NCBI RefSeq assembly: GCF_020905345.1
Contig: NZ_JAJJMO010000001.1
Coordinates: forward strand, 4,836,001 to 4,900,000
Source of the DNA: Flavobacterium pisciphilum
Lineage (GTDB): Bacteria > Bacteroidota > Bacteroidia > Flavobacteriales > Flavobacteriaceae
DNA length: 64,000 bases
Direction: 5' to 3'
Positions 17,964 to 27,049 of this stretch are shown one piece after another (the first letter of the stretch is position 1; each line of letters begins with the position of its first letter). The position numbers were made by a program, and so were the translations under genes. The notes below the pieces were generated by a model, which saw nothing but the letters and a program-made list of their open reading frames with translations, did not search any database and was not told the DNA's origin.

Positions 17964-19565
17964 ATGGCAGTATTACAAAAAGGCAATTCAAATTATCCGT
18001 TTTGGGGAGCATCAATAAGTCTAATCACTGGACTTGACCCGTTAGGCCTTCAAACAACCTCAGAAGCGACTTACGCCACTATGTTGCCTGGAATTTCCAA
18101 TTTGACTAATCGTCTCCGTTATTATGGGTTTTATTGTTGGCTTTTAGACTTCTATTTCAAGACCGAGAAGAAAGGCAACTCAAAAGAACAATATCGTTTT
18201 ATCCGCAGAGCTGAATTGATGATTGCCATAATTATGCAAAGCGAGCGTAAAGGAGTTCAACAGATAACAGGAAGTAACTTTGCTTCAAACCTAATAAATA
18301 CAGCTGAGGAAACTTATTTTGACTTAGCCGAAGGAGCAGACAAGGACAATACCGATAAAAATGTTTATTGGAAATATCCATCCGGTGCATTCGGACAATA
18401 TTATTACGGAGCAATGCAGGCACTTTCCTTAATTATTACAGCAATAAATGATGATGGAGATGCTATTTACAACATTAGTAAACCACACCCAAGACAAAAA
18501 GTTTCTGGGAAACAATTAGCCGAGGCTTTTGAAGGATCATTGTCACCACAAATAAAAGAGTTATTTTATATTAATATCAAAAAAGGAAAACTCTACCAAG
18601 ATGATATTTCAGAACTGATAAAGTATTTTGCGATTGATACGGTACAAACAGAAAATGCCGAATGGCAACTATATGTAGAAATGCTTTTGGACAAAGACGA
18701 TCCAAGTCAAGAAATGGAAGAACGTTTTACTTTTCACAGAAGGGAAACAATTTTGTCGCTCTTAAATACAGCTGTTAAAAATGAAAATAATTACGACTGG
18801 TATAGATTTCTATTGGAAAGTTACCGAAAGAAATTGGGAACAAATGGTTATCCTGAAACGGAAACTAATATTGGTTGGTACTGCTATCAATTAAATGAGT
18901 ATTGGCAGTACAGTTGCGGTACGATGTTTTGGGCTGTATTACAACATCTTTACGATTTCCAACAAGACCAATATCTACCATTGTTTGTAAAGAAATTTTC
19001 AAGCAGTATTACAAATGAAATATGCAAAGAGCTAAAGCAAGCTACAGAGCCAACAAGTTCACTTGCAGAAATTTTGGAGTTAATCCCTGACACAGAAGAT
19101 GAGGAAAACATCAAAAAGGAAATTGATGGAACAAACGACCCTGTTATAGTAGCAAAATATGGCTTTATTCTTTTGCTTCAAATATTCAAAAATAATAGAG
19201 AGCAACTTCATCCATTGAAAGAATTTATGAGCAGAAAAAAGATAGAAAGGGATGGGAATATGGTTGATGGTATCTTGACAGTTCACACAGCAGAAAACGA
19301 TACACTTCAAGATTTTGTTGAACAATTTATTTTACGCAAAATTATTTACAGGCACTCAATGGTTGCACTCAGAAAAATGGGCAACGGCTCACAGGCTACT
19401 CACAAATTTTTTATTGAGGAACAATACATCCGTTTCATAGATACATTTCCTCCAAGAAACACATCGCCAAGAATGAACGCCTTGCAAAACATAATGTTTG
19501 ATTTACAGGTAATCAACGACCAAAGGGTTTTATCGCCATTACATAAGAAACTTTTGATTGACTGA
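17964..19565 (+). CDS. Unrecognised 533-aa protein coupled to a PLD-like protein
   Basis: I do not recognise the family. The start GNSNYPFWGASISLITGLDPLGLQTTSE and NRLRYYGFYCWLLDFYF suggest a soluble, helical, aromatic-rich protein without signal peptide or membrane helices. No ATPase, nuclease or DNA-binding motif is visible. Its TGA stop overlaps the ATG of the PLD-like gene (19562-19568), so the two are surely made together. Location in the ICE cargo between CBASS and an abortive-infection-type gene suggests defence, which is an inference. Confidence 0.7.
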   Translation: MAVLQKGNSNYPFWGASISLITGLDPLGLQTTSEATYATMLPGISNLTNRLRYYGFYCWLLDFYFKTEKKGNSKEQYRFIRRAELMIAIIMQSERKGVQQITGSNFASNLINTAEETYFDLAEGADKDNTDKNVYWKYPSGAFGQYYYGAMQALSLIITAINDDGDAIYNISKPHPRQKVSGKQLAEAFEGSLSPQIKELFYINIKKGKLYQDDISELIKYFAIDTVQTENAEWQLYVEMLLDKDDPSQEMEERFTFHRRETILSLLNTAVKNENNYDWYRFLLESYRKKLGTNGYPETETNIGWYCYQLNEYWQYSCGTMFWAVLQHLYDFQQDQYLPLFVKKFSSSITNEICKELKQATEPTSSLAEILELIPDTEDEENIKKEIDGTNDPVIVAKYGFILLLQIFKNNREQLHPLKEFMSRKKIERDGNMVDGILTVHTAENDTLQDFVEQFILRKIIYRHSMVALRKMGNGSQATHKFFIEEQYIRFIDTFPPRNTSPRMNALQNIMFDLQVINDQRVLSPLHKKLLID

Positions 19566-22216
19566 TGATACTAGAAAGAGAAAACATACTAACATTGATA
19601 GGAAGCAGAAGATATCATTCTGCAATTCTTACTACCTTCAGCTTTGACTTTTATTTTTTTGAAATGAAAGCAATGAAATGGTTGCGTTCTTGTGGCGTGA
19701 GAAACATCAACGTTTTTATTGATGGACATTATTATTCAGAGTTAATGCAACAAGCGACAGGAGAAGAAATGCAACTTTCTGCCGGTTATTCACTTTATCC
19801 TGTTTTTCAAAAGTCAGTATTCCATCCAAAAATTTGGATGTTGTTTGGTGAAAAAGAAGGATTGCTTATTGTTGGTTCTGGAAACCTTACAAATTCTGGA
19901 AATGGCAACAATGATGAGATTTGGGGAGCATTTCATTTTGATATTCGTTCAACCGAAAATTCATCAGTCTTTTCGTCAGCTTGGGATTATCTATCAACTC
20001 TTTCATCGTCAGTTAAAGGACAGATGAATGAAAAAACTACAAAATGGATACTTGAACATTCTAAATGGCTGAATGAATTGCCAAAGACAAAACCATTTCA
20101 ATTTTTCGAAACGTCGCAAAAAGAGAAGGTTGCTTTCCTGTTTAATACTGAAACAACTTCTATTTGGAACGAACTTTTAAAACATCTTAGCAATGAGAAA
20201 GTAGTAGAAATAACTACCATTTCTCCATATTATGACAAAAATGGGAAAGTATTGCAAGAACTTAATTCTCTTTTTCCTTCAGCCATAGTAAAAGTCATAT
20301 TGGATGAAAGTGGTTTAATCCCTTCTGCAATGCAAGTGAACAAAGCGTTTACATTTTACGATTGGTGTGATGCAGGCGTAAGCAAAATCCAATATGCAAA
20401 ATCTGGAAACTCAAAATCAAAACTTCACGGGAAGATTATTCATTTCAAGACAAAAAATGGAAAAGAATTTTGCTTGTTCGGTAGTGCCAATATTACACCT
20501 GCAGGATTGGGATTATTGGGCAAAAATTCAAATGCAGAAGTTTCACTTCTTATTCAGTCAGAAAAAGGTGGATTATTAAATCAATTAGGCATAAAACTGA
20601 AAACAAGCAATAGTAAAAGCCTTGATGAATTTACAGCGACTACAAATCAGTCAATTTATGAAACTATAATCAAGAACAATCAATTTAAAGTACAGTTGCT
20701 TTGTGCAGAGTTGATTTATGATGAATTTATACTTCATTCCACTGGAACTTATACCGATGAATTCAAGGTTGTTTTCTTCGATAAACAAAACCGATTTTTG
20801 TATTCCAAAACTTTCTCAAATTATGCGAAAGAGCTAAAAATAACAGTCAATTTAGAATTAGGCAGTTTCCTATATGTGCAATTGACAAATGTTAATGATG
20901 GGATTATCTCAAATAAACTATTAATTTCCGATTATTTCCTTTTGGCGAAAACGCATCCTAACCCAAAAACAGAGGAAATTGAGAAAATTTATAGCGAAAT
21001 TCAAAATGGCGAACTAAGTAAAGTTCTTGACTTGTTGCATTACGCCATCTTTGACGAAACAGAAAATGAGACAGGAGCCAGCTTTTTAGATAGTAGGAGA
21101 AGCACGTTTACAAAGCTGAATGATGACAAAGAACCTGAAAAACTTTACGATCTCTCTTCCTATAAAGCAATAGAAAATTCTGGATTTGAAAAAAACCTTC
21201 TACTCTCTTCTCTTTCCCTACGTGTTTTAGATGTTTTGAAGTTCATCAATTTAAATGGAATTTCAACAAATAAACAAGCTGATATAAGTATTGATGAGCA
21301 AGAAGACGATTTAGGCAACATAAATGGAAATGAGGAAGGAGAAGTGGCAACGGTTCGTAACCTCTCTTTTGTCATTCTTAAATCTGAAAAAAGAAAGTTG
21401 ATGAACTACTTTGATAACCTTTACAATTACCAACAAGAAATTCTCTATGGGAATAGTCGACCAAAAACATATAGGCCTACACTTACAGATTTGACTAAAT
21501 ATTTAATCGCTCTTGAGTTGATAAGTGAATACGGAGGGAAATCTGCAAAGTATGACGAACAAGACACGCACCATTTTTTCAGTTATTTACCATTTGTAGA
21601 CGATTATGACAATAACAATGTAAAGGGTTGTTGTTTAAACTTAATTGGCGACTTTTTGATGCTGGCAAGAAGCGGATTTAAAGCGTATGAATTTGACTAT
21701 ACAAAAAAGAAAATCGAGGAACTAAAAAAAGAGGCACTCATAAATACAATTGTTTGCTTAATTAACAATCGATGGAAAGATGATGAATTACATTACTTTT
21801 TTACTATGGCTTTAAATGCACTTCATTATTTAGGTTGTAGGAATGTAGATGATTTCAATAGCAATTTTGTAGAATTAAAATCCAAAATTAATATTAGAAT
21901 TTCCGAGCTGAAAAACAGAACAAAAGGATTTGAAAAAAACTTAGAGATATTTTACGAAAGACTATGTCCTTCGTTTATAAAAGTGATTGAACAGATTGAA
22001 GATAAGAACTTTGATACATCAGCAGTTAACGGGCAAATTATTTACAAATCGCCTTGGGGTTATAGCTACGTTCAGTACGTAAATAAAACAAACGATTTTA
22101 CTTTAATCAGACCTGGCTTTATGTGGGACTATGATAAAGAAGATTACATAAAACACAGTCCAGACGAAATTTATTTACCTCTAAAACTCTCATCTTTTAT
22201 ATGCACCGATTTGTAA
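19565..22216 (+). CDS. Phospholipase-D-like nuclease-type protein, 883 aa
   Basis: Two PLD half-sites are visible: HPKIWMLFGEKEGLLIVGSGNLTNSG (about 88-113) and KLHGKIIHFKTKNGKEFCLFGSANITPAG (about 282-310), each with the HxK and GSxN elements used by PLD nucleases and phospholipases. Residues from about 400 to 883 form a long region that I cannot assign, with an acidic linker (SIDEQEDDLGNINGNEEG) near 575. There is no helicase domain, unlike DISARM- or restriction-linked PLD proteins. It probably cuts nucleic acid or lipid as the effector of a two-gene system with the upstream gene. Confidence 0.75.
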   Translation: MILERENILTLIGSRRYHSAILTTFSFDFYFFEMKAMKWLRSCGVRNINVFIDGHYYSELMQQATGEEMQLSAGYSLYPVFQKSVFHPKIWMLFGEKEGLLIVGSGNLTNSGNGNNDEIWGAFHFDIRSTENSSVFSSAWDYLSTLSSSVKGQMNEKTTKWILEHSKWLNELPKTKPFQFFETSQKEKVAFLFNTETTSIWNELLKHLSNEKVVEITTISPYYDKNGKVLQELNSLFPSAIVKVILDESGLIPSAMQVNKAFTFYDWCDAGVSKIQYAKSGNSKSKLHGKIIHFKTKNGKEFCLFGSANITPAGLGLLGKNSNAEVSLLIQSEKGGLLNQLGIKLKTSNSKSLDEFTATTNQSIYETIIKNNQFKVQLLCAELIYDEFILHSTGTYTDEFKVVFFDKQNRFLYSKTFSNYAKELKITVNLELGSFLYVQLTNVNDGIISNKLLISDYFLLAKTHPNPKTEEIEKIYSEIQNGELSKVLDLLHYAIFDETENETGASFLDSRRSTFTKLNDDKEPEKLYDLSSYKAIENSGFEKNLLLSSLSLRVLDVLKFINLNGISTNKQADISIDEQEDDLGNINGNEEGEVATVRNLSFVILKSEKRKLMNYFDNLYNYQQEILYGNSRPKTYRPTLTDLTKYLIALELISEYGGKSAKYDEQDTHHFFSYLPFVDDYDNNNVKGCCLNLIGDFLMLARSGFKAYEFDYTKKKIEELKKEALINTIVCLINNRWKDDELHYFFTMALNALHYLGCRNVDDFNSNFVELKSKINIRISELKNRTKGFEKNLEIFYERLCPSFIKVIEQIEDKNFDTSAVNGQIIYKSPWGYSYVQYVNKTNDFTLIRPGFMWDYDKEDYIKHSPDEIYLPLKLSSFICTDL

Positions 22217-22222
22217 GTTAAA

Positions 22223-22252
22223 AAATCGGATAACTTTTGGGTTATCCGATTT
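22223..22252. terminator. Bidirectional terminator between convergent genes
   Basis: A perfect 12-bp stem, AAATCGGATAAC (22223-22234) with GTTATCCGATTT (22241-22252), has A/T runs on both sides and lies between the PLD-like gene (plus) and the TIGR02391-like gene (minus). It can end transcripts from both directions. Confidence 0.88.
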
Positions 22253-22255
22253 GCG

Positions 22256-23056
22256 CTATTTAAGTCCTGTTTTGTAAGTGTTATCAAGTTTGTTATGAAT
22301 AATTGTAGCTACAACCAATACTTCAGTCATTTCTGAAAGTTGAGTGTCTTCTAATATTTTCGGGTTATGCGCTTTTGGATTTCGGTACATAGAAAAAAAT
22401 CCTTTACAGAAGTTGCCGAAACCCTTATGCTCACTTTCTTCGCTTGGATTATTCAGCATATTAAAAGCAAGCATAGGTCTTTTGTCTTTTCCTAAAGCAA
22501 AACAATCATCAACCAGATCTACTCCATCTGAAGTATAGCCACTTTTCTGCCTAAGTCTTTCCGCAACACTTTTTGTGATTTCTAGTATAGAGTGAAAATA
22601 ATTTTCTTTCAGCCATTCGGCTTCGCAGTATGGTAAAATTTCTGAATGAACTCCGATACCGTGTACTTTTTCTTTGATTTTAAGTGACCTGCTTTTAGCT
22701 TCTGAAATGGTTTTAGCCTTTTCAACTAGTCGGGGTTGTCCGGTTTTATCAATTTCTATCCCTTCGTAAACTAATTTTTCATTGATAGTTGTTCTGTCTC
22801 TTTCAAATTCGTCTTCGGAATTATATCTTTTAGGATTTAATAACCTAACTACAAATGCCAATACATTATTTCCACAATTGTCTTGTATTTGCTTTTCTTT
22901 TAATGCATAAAAAAGTCTGTCGGTTTTGTTTGTACCAATTTGCGATTGAGAAATATTAGCACCAGCTAAATGTTCTGTGATTTTTGTATGCGTTAATAGA
23001 TTTGATATAATGTCAGATATATTTCGCAAGGTTATGTCATCAAAGGATTTTGTCAT
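22256..23056 (-). CDS. TIGR02391-family (Ymh-type, abortive-infection-like) protein
   Basis: 266 aa. The C-terminal domain with YFHSILEITKSVAERLRQKSG, DGVDLVDDCFALGKDKRPML and FCKGFFSMYRNPKAHNP matches the TIGR02391 / Hypoth_Ymh family, often found in defence islands and linked to abortive infection; the mechanism is unknown. The His-containing RNPKAH motif resembles the RX4-6H pattern of HEPN ribonucleases, which may be meaningful. It faces the PLD-like gene across a shared terminator. Confidence 0.72.
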   Translation of the reverse strand: MTKSFDDITLRNISDIISNLLTHTKITEHLAGANISQSQIGTNKTDRLFYALKEKQIQDNCGNNVLAFVVRLLNPKRYNSEDEFERDRTTINEKLVYEGIEIDKTGQPRLVEKAKTISEAKSRSLKIKEKVHGIGVHSEILPYCEAEWLKENYFHSILEITKSVAERLRQKSGYTSDGVDLVDDCFALGKDKRPMLAFNMLNNPSEESEHKGFGNFCKGFFSMYRNPKAHNPKILEDTQLSEMTEVLVVATIIHNKLDNTYKTGLK

Positions 23057-23066
23057 TTAAAAATGA

Positions 23067-23339
23067 TTAATTCTGTTTCTGGATTTCCATGTTTTGGATT
23101 TCCCTATCTTTTTTCTCACGAGAATAAACCCAAAGTGATAAAAGTCCAAATATAATCAATCCATAAGCTATCCATTTACCAACCTTTTCAATAAATTTAA
23201 TGAAAACCGAACTTTCATAAGATGAAAAACCTTCGGCTCCCATCGGACCACGCCTGTAAAACTTTCGTCGGTTAAGCCAATAGCGAAGTCCTAAACCTGC
23301 AATCAAAAATATTATTCCTATAACCAATGATGCGACCAT
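23067..23339 (-). CDS. Small membrane protein at the end of the tra operon
   Basis: 90 aa with two hydrophobic helices at about 2-19 (VASLVIGIIFLIAGLGLRYW) and 56-73 (WIAYGLIIFGLLSLWVY), and a basic loop RRKFYRRGPMGAEGF between them. Similar proteins of Bacteroidota are often labelled 'molybdenum ABC transporter permease', which the sequence does not support. It lies ten bases from the TIGR02391-like gene on the same strand and could be co-transcribed with it. Confidence 0.65.
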   Translation of the reverse strand: MVASLVIGIIFLIAGLGLRYWLNRRKFYRRGPMGAEGFSSYESSVFIKFIEKVGKWIAYGLIIFGLLSLWVYSREKKDREIQNMEIQKQN

Positions 23340-23408
23340 AACAAAACACTTAAAATCTACTTTTTAAATTTACAAAAAAAAACAGTTTTAATATCCCTTA
23401 AAAAGAGA

Positions 23409-23434
23409 AATCCTGCTTTTTGTGGCAGGATTTC
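23409..23434 (-). terminator. Terminator of the tra operon
   Basis: AAATCCTGC (23409-23417) pairs with GCAGGATTT (23426-23434) just beyond the traQ stop codon. On the minus strand the stem is followed by TCTCTTTTTAAG, a T-rich tail. It closes the long traA-to-traQ transcription unit. Confidence 0.75.
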
Positions 23435-23441
23435 ATTGTTT

Positions 23442-23891
23442 TTAATCAGCACTATTAAACTGAAAACTTATCTGTTTTTCATTTCCAAAGCTGTCCGAAA
23501 TCCAAACATCAAAGGATTGCGAAACGGCAGATGTTGAAGTATAGTACAACCGAAATTGCTCTGTGGGTAATGGGTATAAATCGTTCGGTAAATATGGTTG
23601 CTCATCGTAATACCGCAATATGCCTTGTCCGTCAAATTGGAAATAGCGAAGAAAATACTGTGTGTTGCTGTAATTGCCTGTTCGCTGTATGTCAATGCGT
23701 ATTTCTACCGTTTGTCCATTGGCTACATCTTTTGGAACTGGCATCACGTTTACCTCGAAAGGAAAATCGTTCTGTATTTCGAGTTCATCATCTTTACTAC
23801 AAGATACTAAAGTTACCGAAGCTGTTAGGATTGCCAGCATTACATATATCGGCACTAATCCTATTCTGAATTTATTAAATATAGCTATCAT
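23442..23891 (-). CDS. traQ: Conjugative transfer protein TraQ (DUF3872)
   Basis: 149 aa lipoprotein-like protein: hydrophobic leader ending in LASVTLVSC-type lipobox (VTLVSCSKDDE, Cys about 31), followed by a beta-rich domain with NDFPFEVNVMPVPKDVANGQ and DVWISDSFGNEKQISFQF. This fits TraQ of CTnDOT-type transfer systems. It is the last tra gene; the order traO-traQ without traP (primase-like) differs from CTnDOT itself. Confidence 0.85.
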   Translation of the reverse strand: MIAIFNKFRIGLVPIYVMLAILTASVTLVSCSKDDELEIQNDFPFEVNVMPVPKDVANGQTVEIRIDIQRTGNYSNTQYFLRYFQFDGQGILRYYDEQPYLPNDLYPLPTEQFRLYYTSTSAVSQSFDVWISDSFGNEKQISFQFNSAD

Positions 23892-23903
23892 TGTTTTAAG
23901 TTT

Positions 23904-24464
23904 TTAAAAATTAAACCTTAATCCCACACCTGCGGATGGTCGGAATTGCTCTAAGTCCGTACCCCAAAATACTTTTGTGCGTCCTTGCAGGATTAACACA
24001 AAACGGTCTGATAGATATGTTTCAAGAGTGAGCCGTCCACCAGCTCCGTAGATGAAGTTATCCTCGCTCAAAATCTTTGCTCCGTCATACAACATCGCTT
24101 CGCCACGATTGATGCTTTCATAACCGACAACACCTGTTATTCCGAAGTTCAGCGTAATGTTTTTACGAGCATCGCCCAAAAGGAAGAAACTGTAGCCGCC
24201 TTCGGAAGTGTAGGTTTCCTGCGGTATGCGGAGGTCTTTGTAGTCGTGGTATTGGTGGGTGTATTCCAATGCCCAAAGCTGATAGTTCCCGTTTTTACCG
24301 TTCACGGTCATTCCAATATTGAGGTAATAATCATTAACAATTTTATCTTTGGATACTACACCTGTACTTACTTCCAGTCCTTTCTGTTTTGGGAGCATTC
24401 TTTGTGCCTGTGTAACCGTGATGGCCATCAAGATGAGCATCACGGTATAGATATACTTTTTCAT
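23904..24464 (-). CDS. traO: Conjugative transfer protein TraO
   Basis: 186 aa, with a signal peptide (MKKYIYTVMLILMAITVTQA) and a beta-strand-rich mature part ending in ...GVGLRFNF, the terminal-Phe pattern of outer-membrane beta barrels. TraO is thought to be part of the envelope-spanning mating apparatus. Position between traN and traQ agrees with the assignment. Confidence 0.88.
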   Translation of the reverse strand: MKKYIYTVMLILMAITVTQAQRMLPKQKGLEVSTGVVSKDKIVNDYYLNIGMTVNGKNGNYQLWALEYTHQYHDYKDLRIPQETYTSEGGYSFFLLGDARKNITLNFGITGVVGYESINRGEAMLYDGAKILSEDNFIYGAGGRLTLETYLSDRFVLILQGRTKVFWGTDLEQFRPSAGVGLRFNF

Positions 24465-24484
24465 ATTATTGGATTAAAATGTTA

Positions 24485-25378
24485 TTAAAATTTTAGGTGC
24501 ATATCGTTTATTAAACGAGCTTTTATCAAATCCGAATTTTCTACCTGCAAAGTTTGATGTCTGCCACCGTTCTTCTCGAAAATCTCAATCAACAGTACCT
24601 TGTCATCGGCAATGGTAAATTGGTCTAACAGGAACACGTTTTGTTCGGTTAGTTTCCCGCCAATCTCGTCCAAAGGCTTGTAAGTTCTGAGGGGTATCAT
24701 CGGGCGTTCTTGTACCACAGTACGTTTGGCTACCTTTTTATCTACTACTTTGAAATTGATAAAATCAATCTGGAAAGGCACATTGGTTTTATTTCTCAAT
24801 TCCGTATGGAAATAGTATTTGCCGTTGTGGATATAAATGCCTTTGAGAATAAACTGAATGCCGAAACTCTTAGCCCCAATGTGCTTTACAATCCGATTAT
24901 CATTTTTGTAAATTGTTTCTAATAGCAAGCCTGCTAGTGAAGGCGAATTATTGCCCAATTCTTCAAAAAGCACATCGTTTCCATTGGCTTTATCCACTGC
25001 CTTTTGCATTGTAAGTAGGTCGTAGCTCATTGCCTCCGGGTAAGAACTGTAATACACATTAAAGCTGTAAAAACGTCCGTCATTCGTAATGACCGAAAAA
25101 TTGGTTTCAGGTTCGAAATCCCTTACCGTTGCTTTTACACGCAACACGTTTTCCGCATCTTCTGCTTTTCCTGCAATTAGATATTCGCTTCCCAAATCCA
25201 CATAACGGATAGCGGTCGGAAAAATCAAGTGCGAAGTTTTATCGTAGGTAACTTCCATTTTATACGGTTCTATCTTGCCTAATGCAAGCGGAGTTCTGAT
25301 GCTGTCTTGTGCAAAAGATTGTACGGCAAAGCCGAGTATCAGGACAATTGCCCAAAAGGTTTTTAAATGATTTTTCAT
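24485..25378 (-). CDS. traN: Conjugative transfer protein TraN (DUF4138)
   Basis: 297 aa secreted protein with a signal peptide (MKNHLKTFWAIVLILGFAVQSFAQ). The DUF4138 domain shows TYDKTSHLIFPTAIRYVDLGSEYLIAG and later YYFHTELRNKTNVPFQIDFINF. By position and fold it is regarded as the VirB9-like component of the mating channel, working next to TraM (VirB10-like). Confidence 0.93.
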   Translation of the reverse strand: MKNHLKTFWAIVLILGFAVQSFAQDSIRTPLALGKIEPYKMEVTYDKTSHLIFPTAIRYVDLGSEYLIAGKAEDAENVLRVKATVRDFEPETNFSVITNDGRFYSFNVYYSSYPEAMSYDLLTMQKAVDKANGNDVLFEELGNNSPSLAGLLLETIYKNDNRIVKHIGAKSFGIQFILKGIYIHNGKYYFHTELRNKTNVPFQIDFINFKVVDKKVAKRTVVQERPMIPLRTYKPLDEIGGKLTEQNVFLLDQFTIADDKVLLIEIFEKNGGRHQTLQVENSDLIKARLINDMHLKF

Positions 25379-25402
25379 TATTAAAATTATTTGAGTTCAA
25401 CA

Positions 25403-26752
25403 TTATTTTTTAGATACCAAGAAGACTTGATATCCTGCTTTCAGCGTAACTTTTGGGGTTCTTACCTTTTTGGCGAAGTAGCCCGAAATTCCCTGTACCA
25501 CGCCACGACTAAGGTCTGCTGCAACCTGCTGTCCAGCATTTTGCGTGAGCATTACGCTTGTTCCGCCTGTCTGGCTTATATTGCCTGCCATTTCGGTAAG
25601 GGCATTCATTTCCGGCGAATATGGAACGTACAAGCCTTGCTGTCCGTCCAAATCGTAAATGGTTATATCTACCGGGATGATATTGCCCTCCAGTTCTATC
25701 GAGGTAACTTTTAGTTGTAAACGCCCTCCCTGAAATTTCGCATTAGCCGTTAAAATCGTTCCTTTTGGAATGGTACGGCTCGGTGTTTTTGCAGGCTCTA
25801 ATAATCGTAAACGCACACCTGTTTCGCCAACTACTGTTTGGGCATCGTGTACACAGGCTTTGATACTGTTTTTGGGTTGTGCCATTTGTTCCACAGAACC
25901 AGCGGTATAAAACCCACGGTTCTTTGTTTCGCTCCAATCCGCTAAAAAAGCACTGTCCGATGGTTCACGGTAAAGGGTTGATACTGTATTTTTTCTTGCT
26001 GATGTGAACGATACAAAATGCTCTTTTTGGTTAGTAGCCATAGCACTAATAGCATCCGGAACAGCACCATTAGCAGGTGTTGAATTTTCGGTATTCGCAT
26101 TTTTTGGCAGATACTTTGCTGCCATTTCATAGGATTTCTCCATTAGCTTCAATTGGTCATCAACTGTGGCCACAGGTGGCACATCCTTTTCTGATAATTT
26201 TTCTTTCAATTCGTCCACCTGCTTACGCAGTTCCATTGTTTCAGCGTTATCATCTTGATAAAAGGAACTCAATGCGCTTTGGCTATTTCGATAGCTGTTC
26301 AAAGCAGGGTTACTGCTTCTTGCCGAATTTCTCCCACTACCGCCAAAGCTGTTGTTTTCCTCTTCTTCATTAAACGGTTCGTCGGTTGGCTCTTCTTTGT
26401 CTTCTGTATTCCAGTAGTCTGAAAGTGTAGCCAATGCATTGCGTTTTTCCTGCTCTTTGCGTTCGAGCATTTCCTGTTCATACGCCTTGCCTTTGTCGGC
26501 AGGCATTCCAGTTCCAGTAGCCTCTGGTACCGCATCGTTCAGCCCTACATTTTCAATTGTCTTTTTGTCTTCGGATGGTTTAAATATGAGGTACATACAA
26601 CCCACGAAAACAATCGCCATTAAGCCGAAAATTAAGGGCTTTTTGAGCTTCTCCTTATTATTCTGTGTGCCGTCTTGCAACACATCAGCAGTTGCTGTCG
26701 AGTTCCCCTCCGTTACCCGAACAACCGATTTTTTGTTCTCATTTTCTTTCAT
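25403..26752 (-). CDS. traM: Conjugative transfer protein TraM (VirB10-like)
   Basis: 449 aa. A cytosolic N-terminus, one transmembrane helix (PLIFGLMAIVFVGCMYLIF, about 39-57), a Glu/Ser/Asn-rich periplasmic linker with coiled-coil propensity (about 150-200), and a C-terminal domain with TILTANAKFQGGRLQLKVTSIELEGNIIPV and VYDLDGQQGLYVPYSPE. This is the TrbI/VirB10 layout that links the inner membrane to the outer-membrane channel. It overlaps traL by 14 bases. Confidence 0.93.
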   Translation of the reverse strand: MKENENKKSVVRVTEGNSTATADVLQDGTQNNKEKLKKPLIFGLMAIVFVGCMYLIFKPSEDKKTIENVGLNDAVPEATGTGMPADKGKAYEQEMLERKEQEKRNALATLSDYWNTEDKEEPTDEPFNEEEENNSFGGSGRNSARSSNPALNSYRNSQSALSSFYQDDNAETMELRKQVDELKEKLSEKDVPPVATVDDQLKLMEKSYEMAAKYLPKNANTENSTPANGAVPDAISAMATNQKEHFVSFTSARKNTVSTLYREPSDSAFLADWSETKNRGFYTAGSVEQMAQPKNSIKACVHDAQTVVGETGVRLRLLEPAKTPSRTIPKGTILTANAKFQGGRLQLKVTSIELEGNIIPVDITIYDLDGQQGLYVPYSPEMNALTEMAGNISQTGGTSVMLTQNAGQQVAADLSRGVVQGISGYFAKKVRTPKVTLKAGYQVFLVSKK

Positions 26753-27026
26753 AAATTTGATTTTTTAAAATTGTTGATACACTATCCTGCAATCTTGCAG
26801 GACTTCCATTTTTTTTGAGGACAGGATTTTCGATATGCTCTATGATCATATCGTTTCCAGACTTTGAGGTATCGTACCAGACTTTGAAAATTACACCTGT
26901 GGTAAGCAGTAGATATCCCACAAAAAAGTACAGGGTATATTGGTGCTGCTTGCGCACTGGCAATGCCTGCCAACGTTCGTCGAGCTTATCAAAATACCTA
27001 TCCATATTTGCTCTTAGTTTTTTCAT
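26739..27026 (-). CDS. traL: Conjugative transfer protein TraL (DUF3989)
   Basis: 95 aa with one transmembrane helix (YTLYFFVGYLLLTTGVIFKVW, about 28-48) after a basic N-terminal region. It matches the small membrane protein TraL of CTnDOT-like systems. The 3' end overlaps traM, which indicates coupled translation. Confidence 0.88.
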   Translation of the reverse strand: MKKLRANMDRYFDKLDERWQALPVRKQHQYTLYFFVGYLLLTTGVIFKVWYDTSKSGNDMIIEHIENPVLKKNGSPARLQDSVSTILKNQIYERK

Positions 27027-27049
27027 ACTCTTAATTTTTTATGATGATG

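Noticed and set aside
17964..22216. DISARM or another named PLD-containing system
   Set aside because: DISARM needs a helicase and DUF1998 protein together with a methylase; none is adjacent.
23067..23339. Molybdenum ABC transporter permease
   Set aside because: A 90-aa protein with two helices cannot be such a permease and no ABC genes are nearby; left as a small membrane protein.
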